Source: Epiperipatus broadwayi (taxonomy: Eukaryota; Onychophora; Udeonychophora; Euonychophora; Peripatidae). Taken from it: 64,000 nt of DNA. Shown piece after piece: positions 1 through 13,200 of this stretch. The notes below the pieces were generated by a model. The model saw only the letters and a program-made list of their open reading frames with translations, was not told the DNA's origin and did no database searches. Where the stretch lies: positions 618,001 through 682,000 of the forward strand of contig JAQFVV010006469.1 in assembly GCA_028023455.1 (NCBI GenBank), given 5' to 3'. The position numbers and the translations under genes are program-made. Each line of letters starts with the position of its first letter. Positions within the stretch are counted from its first letter, which is position 1.

Positions 1-59
1 TACAGATCTTTCAATCATTTGCAATTCTATACAAAATCTTTCCTAAAATCATAACAGTT

Positions 60-616
60 GTCTAGAGCAGTGGTCTTCAACCCTTGGTCCGTGGACCGGT
101 GCCAGGCCATAGAAGTTTTTTACCTCTGCTGGTAGACTGGCAGGAAAGGTTGTAATAACAAAATAATAAAAGTTTAAACTTTTAATTAATATAAACAATT
201 TTTTATTTATTTTTTCATCTCATTTTTACTCAATTAAAAAAAAAGAAACAGAACAAAATCTAATCAATCATACATAAATTAATTTGTTTCTCTAGTTATC
301 AGAGATGTTAATGGGGGGGTGGGGGTGATAGAATTAAATTTTTTATTACTTTTCTAAAAAATTTTTTTAAAAAAGTTTTTTATTATACAAACTCTATATA
401 TATATATATAACTGCATTTTGTATATTTAATGTTGTTTTGATCAGTTATAACAATTATGCTCATCTAAGGCTCTGCAGTTTACATCTTTAAGAAAAATTA
501 TCTATAGACTTCTGCCAGTCTGCAAAACTTTATCCTTATTTTTGCAGTCTGTGAAACCTTATCCATATTTTTACCGGTCCGCAGGTGTGAAAAGGTTGAA
601 GAACCCTGGTCTAGAG
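60..616. mobile_element. hAT-like MITE with 8-bp target duplication
   Basis: The same 8 bases, gtctagag, lie at 60-67 and 609-616 and bracket a 541-bp element (68-608). Its ends are imperfect inverted repeats: the left end starts cagtggtcttcaaccctt, and the right end reads in reverse complement as cagggttcttcaacctttt, followed on both sides by related sequence containing ggaccgg. An 8-bp duplication plus a CAG(G/T)G..TTCAACC terminus is the hallmark of hAT transposons. The inside is AT-rich, holds a G-run near 306-325 and encodes no transposase, so this is a non-autonomous derivative. The 65-codon open frame over its right end is chance. Confidence 0.85.
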
Positions 617-645
617 AACATTGAACTCAATCTAATGAAAAGGAT

Positions 646-764
646 AACTGATGAGTGCTCATTCAGCATGAAATATGATTATTGGAGATCATTTATTATT
701 TCGGCCATGTGTATCAGTTGTATAAGATGGATTGAATAGCTATGGGGTGTTTGAAAGTCTGAGT
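646..764 (+). repeat. tRNA-like dispersed repeat followed by (AT)n
   Basis: This segment matches 48900-49040 (shared words include actgatgagtgct, tatcagttgta, and gcttgaaagtctgag/gtttgaaagtctgag). A third, inverted copy lies at 48524-48625. The end resembles a pol III B box (GAGTTCAAATCCC in the best copy), which suggests a tRNA-derived SINE. Here the B-box-like end runs straight into an (AT)n tract at about 766-783. The family name is unknown to me. Confidence 0.5.
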
Positions 765-809
765 TCATATATATATATATATATGCATAAATCTAATGAG
801 GTGCCACCT

Positions 810-1765
810 TGTTTTGGATTTGTAAATTATGAAGTCTTTTGATCCTATGAACATTTTGGCAGATGTCTAAAGCTTTGTAATATTAAACTGTAGTCTCAAA
901 ATACTATAAAATTTTGGAAAATATTTATCAAAATGCCACAGCAGTGATTAGACTACATGGTAACATTAAGATTAATACTGATGACAGCATGCAGCTGATT
1001 GAGTTCATTCTCAAATACTTTTTATAGTCACTTGGAGGGAAATATTTTGTGGATTATAATGGGGTGGTAGAGATATAAAAATAGAAATTATTTATAATAT
1101 CTAGATTTTGTAGAATATGTGTTGGGTTAAGAATATAATGTTTTGAAAATTTTAGCAAAAGTACAATAGCTGCCAAAAAAAAATCAAGACAGTATCACAG
1201 AAAATAAGTGCTCAATCCAAAGTAATGTAATATACTTCAACAAAGAATACAATAAAGATTGATAGTAATAATAAAAAATATAGAAATAGTTAAAAAAGTA
1301 ATTATACAATTAAATATGAATGGAGTGACTGAAAGAACTTTTTCTAATAAATATAGTTCACCATTGCTTATTTATTGATCTGAGACTTGGGACATTTAAT
1401 AGAAAATTAATGCAAAGACTTAAGACTATATAGTAAAGTATGAGTAGACTGATGATGAAATAACAAAGAGAGATTGAGAATGAAATATATGACCAAGAAA
1501 ACAAATAAATACCACTAACATCACTAAAAGAATTAAAAGAAAAATACCTAATTGGTTAGATCAATCTCTAAAAAAGATAGTAATGGGAAACTGAAATTTT
1601 AAAATGGATTTAAAGAGGTTGTAAAATATGTAGAAAAAGAATCAAATCACACATAAAATAGATGGATAAGATATCAGAGTGACATGGAAATTAGAATCTA
1701 TAGATAAAAATAGATTATATTTGGAGAGATATTTATCCTGCAGTAGAGTGATGAATCAAGAATAT
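810..1765 (+). mobile_element. Decayed RTE-type LINE, 3' half of ORF2
   Basis: Conceptual translation with frame changes gives segments that match, in order, the better preserved RTE copy on the minus strand at 32833-35690. They are: FVNYEKSFDPMNI near 815-850 (the RT motif around the first catalytic Asp, FVDYEKAFDSINI in the other copy), IYQNATAVIRLHG near 925-960, and a SETWDI-like block near 1380 that corresponds to the YGSETWTL segment typical of RTE C-termini. The YADD region and much of the frame are lost. The copy ends near 1763, before an (AT)n tract. It cannot code for anything now. Confidence 0.65.
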
Positions 1766-2989
1766 ATATATATATTCTAACCTTATCCGTGTGTATATTC
1801 ACTTCCGGGCAATATAGTATTAAGTAAAATGGGTTAGCTCAGTTAATGATTACGTTTGGTTAAATGCAAATAATTGGTAAATAAAATATTCTGCATTAAT
1901 ATTAAAACATTCTACTAGCAAAAATAATGAAAAGGTTCAGTTTATAAAAATAAATAAATAAATATTTATTATATCATGAGACTTGGAAATGAAATACATA
2001 TGACAAGAAAAATTACATTGAGCCAATATCCCACAGGATACTACCTCAATGGCATAAGAACACTATCCCCCCTATTATTATTTCAAATAAATAAATTTAT
2101 AGCATTCTTACGACTTTATTAAAACCTAATTAGTAAGATTAAATTAATAATTAAATCTTAATCTTTTTATCTACAATAATTTAGCTCAATAAAATCTCAG
2201 GTTCATAAAATTATTCTAAGTTAATTAAAATCACGGTAGCAAAACATGATAAGGGATTTTTATGTCATACTTTACTACACCTAACTAATAATAATAAAAA
2301 TAAATAATAATAATATTCTTCATTGGATGAACTAATTTTTATGTATCTTTTCTTCACTATAATTTTATTACCATAATAAAATAAGAAAATACTATAATAT
2401 AATCTTTTATCTTCATATAATAATGTAATAAATATGTGGTAGCATTTGATAATCCGAAAAATATATGTATGGAAACGGATAGCAATCAATTCGATGTACT
2501 CTTATAATAAACAATTTATGACCATAAGATAATGTAAAATGTGATTTCTTAAATAAATAAATTCCAAGAAAATATTAGAATTCTTAAAAATAATACTTTA
2601 TTTATTTCTGTGCAAAAATGTTATGTTTGATTCAATTATTCTGTGTGTACTATGCATTTTAATGAAAAAGAAAATAGTCTGAACACACAAATTTTTGAAA
2701 AAACAAATTTTAACAAAGTTTTTATTATAATAATAAAATAAAATAACAATTTATTTACACTATTTACACTTGGTATTCTAAATTTGCACCATTATACATC
2801 TCTTATTAATTGTAATTATTAAAACAATATAGAATCTGTTTAAGTCTTCACTCTGAATTAAAATAATAATAACAATACAATTTTTATCTATCTCTTTGTT
2901 ATCAATTTTTTATGATACAATTATGTTTCTTTATACTTATTCTAACATATAATATCTTTAAGTATTATTTCAATATGCTTCCTTTTAAA
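1766..2989. other. AT-rich spacer, nothing recognised
   Basis: About 1.2 kb of very AT-rich sequence with short homopolymer and (AT)n runs. Open frames here are short and low in complexity. I see no motif, repeat boundary or RNA gene. Confidence 0.5.
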
Positions 2990-2994
2990 ACATC

Positions 2995-3623
2995 TGTTAT
3001 AGTCCTCCCTTCTCTCAGAAGTAGACTATTCCAGATGCCTCCTTATCTGAACGGATTAAGCATTGTTTGCCACAGGCCAATAGGCTGATGTATACATAAC
3101 AACATAGCCAATGATTATTACAGGCCAATAAACAATTATGCTTTCTAAATCTGAAGGTTTTCAATAAGTCAGGGATCTGGGTATAAATAGTCAGCCTTTT
3201 GTGAGGATCAGGGAAGAATGTGTTTAACCTGAAAAGACTCTTTGTGTTCACCCAGGGAAGCTCTGCTAACCTAAACAGCAGCAAGTATTCTCTGTGATAG
3301 CACAATGCTATTTCGTCTACGCAGCTAGGCAAGTCACACGAGACCAGACACTGCTAAGACCACTCTCGGCTCGAGGCAAGCTGTCTTGAACAGCTGGAAG
3401 TCATAAACCCTACCCGTGAGGCAAGCCATCAGGTGTGGCTGGAAGCGGCAGGCAGAACCCAGAGTTTACATTAAACTCCAAGATTCAACTTGTAAATATT
3501 CATTTGTATATATTGTACTGTATATATTTGTACATAATAAATATATTAATTGTAATACTTGTTTCAGTATTATTTTACATTATTTACTGTTAGTTGGGTC
3601 TGTAATCCAGACCAAACACAAAA
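2995..3623 (+). repeat. 5' LTR
   Basis: Matches the LTR at 5726-6352 over its whole length with scattered substitutions and small indels. It contains a TATA-like TATAAATA at 3182-3189 and an AATAAA at 3536-3541, in promoter-then-polyadenylation order. The last bases differ from the 3' LTR (aa in place of ca), so the right edge is uncertain by a few bases. Short open frames on both strands inside the LTR are not genes. Confidence 0.85.
3182..3189 (+). promoter_or_regulatory. LTR TATA box candidate
   Basis: TATAAATA within a more GC-balanced part of the 5' LTR. The same octamer is kept in the 3' LTR at 5909-5916. Position and conservation suggest the core promoter of the element. Confidence 0.55.
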
Positions 3624-4076
3624 GATTTGATGCAGTTTGACAAAAGATTTTTTTCCTCATGGCTGGAAAAAGAAAAAACTTGGAAAACATAAATACGTGA
3701 GTGCACAATTATATAGACCCTCATAAGTTATGAAGCTGTGATTACTAAATCACACTTAAATACTGTCCAAGTGAAATACATATTTATTAAACAGTGATTC
3801 TTAAAATCACTTATTTCTGGCAAAATAAGTAAAATACCCGAATAGTATTTACTAAACAGCCATTGTCAAAATCACTTATTTCTGGGAGAAAAAATAAAGT
3901 GATTACAAACATGATTGGTGGTTCATAAACCAATCAAAATTGGCCTTGCTAAAAAGACAGAAGCTCACCCTAGAAGAGTAAAAAATCTGTCAAACATAAC
4001 CGTATCGAGTGGTTACTCACAAATATATGGAAAAAATATTTTTCTCACATGATAACAGAGAAAAATAAAATAAAAA

Positions 4077-4777
4077 ATGGCTAATATAATTGGTTCGGTG
4101 GAAGCTTTTGATCCAGGGTTCCCTGAGAACTGGTCAAGCTACAAAGAGTGCCTAATTTTTTATATGCAGGTCAATCAGATCAAAAAGTCTGAAATAAATT
4201 AGCGACTCTGATAACGATAATCGGGTCGCAGATGTATAATATTTTAAGATCGCAAATTGGGTCAGAAACACTGGCTGACTTGAATTTTGAGAAAGCATTG
4301 GCAATTCTCACAGAATATTTATCCCCCAAACTGCTAACAATAATGCAGAGATATTATTTCAATCTCTGTGCACAAGCTGAGGGTGAAAAAGCTAGAGAAT
4401 TTGCAACACGAATCCGGAAATTAGCATTCATGTGCGAGTTTAAAGAGTTCTTAAATGAAGCATTATGTGATCGTTTCATTTGTGGCATGAACGATCATAA
4501 TTCAAGACTCAAACTATTAATGACACCGGACATAGACTTTGAAAAGGCTGTAGCTCAAGCCATGCTAGCAGAATCTATAGCGTGTCAAGCAAAGCCATTA
4601 CAAAAAGTAAATTATACTGTTCAAAAAGTTGAACAAAAGACTGAGTCTGATAAGCACTCAGTTAGCTCAACAACAACAATGAGTGTGAGTGTAAAGTGTT
4701 GTTATAGATGTGATGAACCAATCCATGTGCAAACAGAATGTCCACATCTCCATACTGTGTGCTCATTTTGCAAGTGA
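4077..4777 (+). pseudogene. gag: gag-like protein, broken
   Basis: Capsid/nucleocapsid protein of the LTR element. The best start is the ATG at 4077, whose frame stops at about 4200. The frame that opens at 4202 continues it, so one indel separates them. The capsid part (about 4230-4590) has the pattern of K02A2.6-like gag proteins, with a core around LTEYLSPK and a DRFICGM block. Two CCHC zinc knuckles follow. The first, CYRCDEPIHVQTEC, is complete. The second starts CSFCK, meets an in-frame TGA at 4775-4777, and would continue VGHIRVAC. Reading on past that stop gives a basic tail ending near 4897. The frameshift and the stop make this copy non-functional as it stands. Confidence 0.75.
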
Positions 4778-4938
4778 GTCGGTCATATAAGAGTGGCATG
4801 TCTAAACTTAAAAAGACAAACAGCCAATATGAGAATGGAAAAAACCATTACAAAATACAACAAAGGCAACTATAAGAAAAAGAAGTTACCAGTATAAATC
4901 ACATTAAAGACAACCAGTGTGGATTCATACATAGTATA

Positions 4939-5544
4939 ATGATTAATGATACGCCAGTGAGAATGGAACTAGACACAGGGTCTGCAGTGTCTATTGTTTC
5001 AAAAAAGACTTGGGCTATCATTAATAAAAATAATAAACATAATCTGCATCCCAGCACTAGGACTATAACATATTATCAGGGTAAAAAAATAAAACTCTTG
5101 GGTCAGACAAGAGTTAAAATAACTATGCCTAACAAAACTATACACCTACCACTGTTAGTGGCATCAGGTGATCACAACAACTTGTTAGGCTGTGACTGGT
5201 TCAGTCACCTAGGCTTTGCAGTGTCAAAGGTGAACCAGATCACAACATTAGCTAAATTAAAGGCTAATTACCCTGAAGTGGTCAAAAAAGATCTAGGATC
5301 ACCAATTCAGTTATCACTGAATAAAGAGATAAAACCAGAAATCAACAAAAAGCTGATAACAAAAATGAATATGAGGAATTGGAACACCAGGATTGCCAGA
5401 ACACCACTAGCTTTGCAGTCTAAAGTGCTATGCAGAATGTATAGAGGGCCCACTAAATGGATTCCAGCAGTCATGATCCAACAGAAAGGACTCCACACCC
5501 TTATAGTCAAAACAGCAGATGGATGTCAACATCATCGCCATTGA
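4939..5544 (+). pseudogene. pol: Retropepsin-like protease plus pol C-terminal remnant
   Basis: The N-terminal part carries the aspartic protease active-site motif MELDTGSAVSIVS (about residues 8-20; LDTGS for the usual LDTGA/S) and a later flap/second-half region ending in LLGCDWF, typical of retroviral-type proteases. After about residue 110 it departs from the protease and joins a basic segment containing TPLALQSK and RMYRGPTKWIPAVM. In this family that kind of sequence lies at the very end of pol, after integrase. The RT, RNase H and integrase core that should lie between are absent, so a deletion fused the two ends in frame. The frame differs from gag. Confidence 0.7.
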
Positions 5545-5714
5545 AAGCAACTTAGACTACATTATATTGATGCAACCAAAGGGAATGAAGTTACAGAGAC
5601 ATGCAGTACAAGCAAGGAGGACCAACAAACTGAAGACAGCAGCAAACCAGCACTGAAGCATGTTAGTCATCCTCCAGCACACCTGCATGACTGTTCTCTA
5701 GTTAAATTTTAGCC

Positions 5715-5725
5715 AGGGGGAGGGA
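5715..5725 (+). promoter_or_regulatory. Polypurine tract
   Basis: A purine-only run ending exactly at the first base of the 3' LTR. It is the expected plus-strand primer site and supports the LTR boundary at 5726. Confidence 0.75.
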
Positions 5726-6352
5726 TGTTATAGTCCTCCCTTCTCTCATAAGTAGACTAGATGCCTCCTTATCTGATCGAATTAAGCATTGTTTGCCACA
5801 GGCCAATAGGCTGATGTATAGATAACAACATAGCCAATGATTATTACAGGCCAATAAATAATGATGCTTGCTAAATCCGAACGTTTTCAATAAGGTCAGG
5901 GATCTGGGTATAAATAGTCAGCCTTTTGTGAGGATCAGAGAAGAATGTGTTTAACCTGAAAAGACTCTTTGCATTCTCCCAGGGAAGCTCTGCTAACCTA
6001 AACAGCAGCAAGTATTCTCTTTGATAGCACTACGCTATTTCGTCTATGCAGCTAGGCAAGTCCCACAGAGACTGGGCACTGCTAAGACCACTCTCAGCTC
6101 TAGGAAAGCTGTCTTGAACAGCTGGAAAGGTCATAGATGCTACCCATGAGGCAAGCCATCAGGTGTGGCTGGAAGCGGCAGGCAGAACCCAGAGTTTGCG
6201 TTAAACTCCAAGATTCAACTTGTAAATATTCATTTGTATATATTGTATTGTATATATTTGTACATAATAAATATATTAATTGTAATATTTGTTTCAGTAT
6301 TATTTTACATTATTTACTGTTGTTGGGTCTGTAATCCAGACCAAACACAACA
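5726..6352 (+). repeat. 3' LTR
   Basis: TGTTATAG start and ..CAACA end, 627 bp, with TATAAATA at 5909-5916 and AATAAA at 6266-6271. It is followed by the acatc duplication. Differences from the 5' LTR (a deletion near 5760 and substitutions throughout) show the insertion is not recent. Confidence 0.85.
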
Positions 6353-6357
6353 ACATC

Positions 6358-7080
6358 CATTGAAACATAGAACGGAAAACACAAAATATAACAATATCGA
6401 GTATGGATTTTTTAACTAAACAATTTTCGTTTTACAATGTTGTGAATACTACATAAAATATCTACTGTTAATTTATTAGTACAATATGTGAACATCATTG
6501 TTAACTATATTATGATGATTAAATTCAATATATCCTACTTACTTTAATACTGAATAGCTGTAACTACTGATGTATTCCTTATTATTTAAATAAATAGAAA
6601 AATTGTACCTATGCTTATTTTATATTATTTTCTTTATAATATTATATCTTAAAAATATGCAATACTCATAAAAAATAAAATAAAATATTTGAAATTATTT
6701 AACATTTCAAAGAGCAACTTTGCTTTATTTATTTTATTCCTGATATACAGAAAATATTCTATGATTCTTTATCATTTTAGGTTCATTGGATTTTCAATTC
6801 CAACTTGCACAAATTCTACTCCTTCTTATAAGTAAATGAACTTATCTTATTCATTCAATAACATTTCTTAAATTCTAAATTATTTATTATTTCTTTACAA
6901 AATATACAATACTGTACGATGTAGTTACTCTGGAAATCAAGATAGTGAATAGATGTGTAGGCCTAGGGAAGAAAAAATAGAGTCTAACTCATGGTACATA
7001 TTAGATAAAAACACCATGGCACAGTGTATCTAACAAATAGAGGCATGACCTATTTGTCTAATGCCCTCCACTACCAACAA
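6358..7080. other. AT-rich spacer
   Basis: No gene or repeat boundary recognised. The last 120 bases are somewhat more GC-rich and contain short partly inverted words around ttagata/tatctaa. Confidence 0.4.
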
Positions 7081-7286
7081 TGATGTTAAGCTATTGTTTC
7101 AGCTTTATAAAACATCAGTATTCAAATAAAATAGACACTGCCCACAAATAAATATATCAGCTACAGGGCATTGTTAACTGTACTGATGTTAAGCTATTGT
7201 TTCCGCTTTATAAAACATCAGTATTCAAATAAAATAGACACTGCCCACAAATAAATGTATCAGCTATAGGGCATTGTTAACTGTAC
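7081..7286. repeat. Tandem duplication of a 103-bp unit
   Basis: Bases 7081-7183 and 7184-7286 are adjacent direct copies starting tgatgttaagctattgttt and ending ttgttaactgtac. I count three substitutions between them. There are only two copies and no coding content, so this is a local duplication and not a satellite. Confidence 0.9.
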
Positions 7287-10200
7287 TGTACACTTAAGAA
7301 GATTACAGCAATGCTATTTCTATTCCCCTAATACATCCTACATTAATATCATCTCTTTGGTTTCATGTTCTCCAGATTATTCCCAAGTCACTATCTTATC
7401 ATCATTTCCTAATAGATTTATCAAATCTTACACCGACAAATGAAAAACTAACTCACATATTTAAAATAATAAACAAAATTCAAATGTAATTAAAATGATC
7501 TCACTAATCTACAAGAAAAGTCTGCTTTACTTTCCTATACCATATTCTTAAACAACATACAAAAATAATCATTACTTATACTTTAAATATCTAATTATAT
7601 TAAAGTTTTTCTTTTTTAAAGAATCATATAACTATTCATCATCATGTTGCATTATATTATTAATATGAAATTAAAGTATGCTTATTCCCAGAAATAAACA
7701 AATCCTAATCTTATAATTTAAATGTGTTGTATAAGTGCATTCACATACAACTCAACATTTATACTTCATATAATTCATTGGCAATCTGCAAAAGAAAAAA
7801 AATACATCATAAAATGTATCAATATTCACAACTACTACCTAAGTGATATCAACTTGTGAAGCAGTCAATCTTAGCTTAAGATTGTGCTTCATGTTTATAC
7901 CTACTAACCCGTGTTTAAATCCCTATTTCTCATCTCGCTCCTTTTGTCATGTATATATATTTCATGTATATATTTGAAATGCGTGCCTAAATTATAAAAT
8001 TTAATGTTTCAATAACATGTTTTAAAATTATTATTAATTCTTTTTTATTAGTTCTTTTTTATTAAAGTATCAGAGGTGCGACTCAAATATATATATAGGA
8101 GCAAAACTTACTAACAAATATTGATTTTTAAATATTTTATCGTGCATCATTTTTAACTTTTTCTTTTTAAATTGCTTGTTTTTTTATTATTAAACTATTG
8201 TAAAATCCAATATGGAAGATGCTACAGTACTTGTCTAAAAATAATTAAAGGGGTTGGAAGCACTATTGTTTTAATCTGGGATAGGTATTTCTTAATTAAA
8301 GTTTTACTTAAAATGGGATTAAGATTAGAGACACTTTTGTTAAAAACATGTTGTCAAATCTATTTCTAATCTGGAAATAGATTTGAATTTATTTTTGGAC
8401 ATTATCTTACTGTTGCATCTTCAAAAACAACTGATAAAGAAAAGGTATAAAATGACTGAATTTTGAGTCACAGATAGATTAGCTACTCTAGTGAAAATGA
8501 ATGTTAATATCACTGTGAAATTAAAAATGATGTAGCAGTAAATCCACCACTCTTCTAGGCCCTATGGGTCATCATCTGCTGCTACCATAATATCATGCTG
8601 CCCTGAACTGAAAGAAAGGTCTAAAAAAAGAACTTTAGAAGGCTAATAGAAGTTTTCTGCCACCAAAGTACTTGCATTTCAATCACTGTGCAGGTGCCAT
8701 ACTTTAAAATGGACTCTTAAAATTGAAAGGTAAATTTCCAAGCCGCCACCTAATAGTCAATCTAGCCTAACTGATTTCATCAAGATTTCTTTCATAACTG
8801 ATTTAACTTTATGTAATTTGCTTTTAAATGATTTTATAAATCTAAATTTCTCTCATATGCTCTAACTTTCTTTAACTTTGGTGCAGTCATTTATTTATAG
8901 TTATTTATTACTTGATTTTATATGTATGCTTTTTTTTATTAATTTGCCAATCTCAAACAAATTGGCGAGCTCTATCATTTTTAAGTAAACCTTCACAAAG
9001 CAAGTTATTAACATCCCCTAAAAATATAATGCGTTATTAATTAACATACTCACCAGATTGTTTTTCGAGTCAACATTTTATTTATGTTTTAATATAAAAA
9101 TATATATTTGTTTAACACTGGATTTTCTACCTGGGGTAAATCCAGAACTCAAGCTAATTAACGCTTTGAAATCTTATAAAATATTATTTATTTAATTCTA
9201 AAATAAGGGTGACTTAATTGTTTTACATATATATATAACTGCTAGTTATTTTCTTTTTTATACTCTTAAAATATATGCTATGTATTCCAGTTATTGTAAA
9301 ATCCATGAAGGTGGGATTGAATTATTTTAAATAGTAGGGAAGGGAAGGGGGTGAATCTTAATGTCTCTTTTACTTAATCAGATCTTAACATATAGTTTAT
9401 TAATTTGAAATCTAAATCTTAATGTTACTTTTTCTAAATAAAATCTTCAAGTATATTTTAAGTAAATAAAATGTAAATCTCTTTCTATATATATAATTGC
9501 ATAGCGTATTATTTGTCTAAATTATGGTATTCAAACTAGGGTCATTTATTTTTAAAAGCAGTAAATCTTATTCAATGTTGTTAGGGACATTCGTTTGTAC
9601 TGCGTTACTGACATTTAGCCTATATATATATATATATTACGTGCTTCTAGTCTTCTAATCTGGGGGTTGCGACAAGTTCGAACTCATAGATTTCTTCTCA
9701 TATCTCATTCCGTAGATAGTTGAGCTATCCGGAATCACATTTATTTTGTATAAAATGCCTCTGGCAGTGATCCCGTAAGTTTGGCACACGCTATGCATAT
9801 TCACTTCGTAGATAAAAAGGCCTCTCATGTCAGTTATACCAGCAAAAGTCTGGGCCATGCCATGCCTATCCACTTTTCTCTAAGCACTACCCAAGAAGGG
9901 GGTGTGAGATTTCATTTTTTATCCAGAAGCACGACTTTTCCTGTTATCTTTTTGCCACAATATCAGCACTGCAAACTTCTTTGTATTATTATTTCCTTTG
10001 CTTCATGACCCAGTTTTAATGCTCTAGTATTATAAATGCACTCTGCTCAAAATATATATCAATGCCAAATATTAATAGCTAGATTAATTACTGTTATTTC
10101 AATCTTATCATACAATTCCACCATCATAACTTATTTCTGTATTTAATAGTATATATGCATTGGGAAAAATAAAGCGTTCATCTTACTATTGTTAAAATAA

Positions 10201-13200
10201 TTTTTCATTAAATATTTTGTCATAGATTCAAATATAATCAAATGTTTTCAAATGTATTTTGTTTATTTTCATGACCTCAATGGCATGAAAATAGTTTATA
10301 TCATATGTATAATGAATTTCAGAATGCTCCTAGAAAAATATGTTAGTCACCATGTTTCTGAACCATAAATCAAAGCGTTAATAACCATTTTATGCGAATT
10401 CTTTGTAATAGTTGATTGACATCTTAATATTAGACCCACCAAAGATGTGTGCTTATTTATAACATATTAGCTAATAAAGAGCATATGAGAAATAATAGTG
10501 TGAATGACACTATGTAACCCTCTATCACTTGGTAGACCATTTGCTCTTTCATGAACACACTAATGTATTTAATTAATTTATAAATGTATAATAATTTGTC
10601 AGTATATTAAACTATATTTTATTGTCTAACTTATTTGAGTAGTTTGAATTCCTTTTCCTCCACTTCCACATATTACAGCCATGCTTATGTATATTTTAAT
10701 GTAGTCATAGTTAATAGATGTCTCATTGTTTTGCTCAGCTTTGCTAGTTGGCCGGATTAAGATTAATTCTCATGTGCCATCACTATTATGTTATTCATTA
10801 GGTGTTAGATCTGGGGCTTAGAGAGTGGGTTCAAATTCAGGCTGGTCCCTGACCTAAATCTTGGGCTTGACTGAGTTTGAAGTACATTTTGTGAGTTCCA
10901 GCTCATGTTAGATGGATAAACATGTTTTGACTGGCACACTTGTAATCACTTATGACGTCTTCATGTCCATCAATTAAAATAAACATTGCATATATGAAAT
11001 ACATCCATACTTCCACACTTTAAAATGTTAACTTATTTAAAATATCAAACTATTTTACTGTAATTAGTACTAAATTAATATTCATGTTCCTACTCTTCTA
11101 ATTAAAATAATATTACATTTTAAAAAGTTAATGAATCAAGACAATAATTATGTATATCTTCAGCTGACAAATATTCTTTATAAAGTTCAAATGTTTTTTA
11201 TTTTCTCGAGAATTTTTTTTTTTTAAAATGTTCTCCTAAGAGCAATTTTAAAACCCCCAACCACTGCTAAGTTTCTCTTGCTTGACGATGAACAACCACC
11301 CTGATCTTGGAACATGCATTGTAACTACTTCCGGTGCAATGAGCAAAGTTTTAAAATGAATAAAAAAATAATAAATTACGATGTATGAATCTTGTAAAAT
11401 TAATAAAAATAATCACTGATCTATTCTGGAAAAGTTTATAGAACTATAATTTATGGTTTATATTGTCCAGAACAATGATTATTAAAATAATAATAAAATC
11501 ATAAGATTGAAAAATAATATCTTGAAGCTTCCATTCTAGAGGATCCCTTATCGGCTTGGTGATGCATCATGTCCCTGTAATTTGACTACGGGCAATCCGG
11601 ATAAAACTTTTTGCGCAATTTTAAAATATTTCTAGCTCCATATTTCTGTTTATTCACATATTCCATTTCTTTATAGGTTCATTCTTCAGGATAATTTACT
11701 ATTTATTATCCATCTATAGCTGTTTCCAGTATTCTTCAAATTATCAGTTTTTTAACTAAATTCTAGCAAAATGCGTATAACCTTATATAATGTAGGTTTA
11801 TTACATATGCTTTTCTAAAAATACTTTCCTTTAGTTTTTACTTATGATAACTTTTTTTTTTAAATATTTACAATGTTTTCCTTCAAAAGGATAAAACATT
11901 TATTTCTATAGCATTATTTTTCCATAAAAATTATAAACTTATTGTATTACTTGTTGGTCTTAAGCACGACTATCTCGCTATGATAAAGATGCGTTGTTCA
12001 CTTTTAATCTGCAAGTAGCTTTTCTGTTAAGCTTTCTGCACAATGTCCAAAATAATACTTTGCTTATTAAAATAGTCCTCCTGGGTAATACTATTAGTAT
12101 TGCATTAACAATTATTATTCTTATTTTTAAAATATTCTTAATTAAATACATTTCATTTATTGGCATTTCCATATTTTTACTGCGAAGTCATATTAAGTTT
12201 TGCCAAATAATCCTGGTAAAGGGAACCTTAAATTAGCAATGCATATTTTTAATAAAGTTATTAAAATATATTTATACTACTTTCTCTTTGCAAATACTTA
12301 AAATTAATATACTATTAGTTTAAAAATAAATTATACAAGAGCACTAAAATTGACTAAAATAAAAAATTTTTAAAATTACTATCACTTTGATCACCAACCT
12401 AGAATCAACCGTGCAACAGTATTTATACCCTACAAAATACCTCATCCTATTGGTGGATTTTTACTTTTCATTTGACACTCAATTTGCATATTGTTACAGT
12501 CTTACACAATTAAATTTAAAAAATAAAATATGACTCATTATAACTTTAAAAATATTATTTAAAATATTAATCTTAATTCAATTATTATACCTTACTACAA
12601 TTAATTAAATATTTTAAGATGAATTTTAAAAACAATATTTAATAAGTTTATCCCACCTTTTATATTTAATTTATCTATTTTATTTTAAAACAAAATATTT
12701 AATTTTTATTAGCTGTACTCGTCTTATAATACTATTTAAAACATGTTATAACAACTGATTTAATATTTGCTTTTGTGATAGATAAATAAATATATCCAAT
12801 TCTATAATGCATTTTTTAAAATATTTTGAACTTTGTTAATACAAATACTAGCAAGCATGTGTGCATTACTGTATTATGCAGGTCACATGATTTTACAACC
12901 TAGACAGATTGTATCCAAATTTCTGTCTGAAAATTAAATGATAAATTGCAACAATTATTATATTAAATAATTAATATAATAATATAAAATTTGGAATAAT
13001 AATTTGGAAAATATAGAATTAAATATAACTTTTCATACCATAAAGCTTACTTTTAGAATATATAATATTAATTATAATTACTAAATATAATTTATAATTT
13101 TAAATATAGAATTTATTTAATTATGAGTTTTAACTATTAAAATTTAACTTTTAAAACAAATTTTAAACATTTATTGTGGCATTATTTATTATGGCCAGCT

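Larger units (their letters stand above)
2990..6357 (+). mobile_element. Ty3/gypsy-type LTR retrotransposon, internally deleted
   Basis: Two near-identical direct repeats (2995-3623 and 5726-6352) start TGTTATAG. The 3' copy ends CA. The pair is flanked by the 5-bp duplication acatc (2990-2994 and 6353-6357). A polypurine tract (aggggga then ggga, 5715-5725) sits directly before the 3' LTR. The interior is only about 2.1 kb. It holds a broken gag, a protease and a short C-terminal remnant of pol, with no reverse transcriptase, RNase H or integrase catalytic core. The gag-protease order and CCHC knuckles fit Ty3/gypsy elements of the kind annotated as K02A2.6-like. It would depend on a full-length relative for movement. 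Confidence 0.85.

Noticed and set aside
3015-3332. Minus-strand open frame of 105 codons and similar frames at 5702-5890 and 6137-6419
   Set aside because: They lie within the LTRs and recur only because the LTRs are copies of each other. No domain.
7858-7891. 14-bp stem hairpin considered as a small RNA precursor
   Set aside because: Too short for a typical pre-miRNA and expected by chance in sequence this AT-rich.
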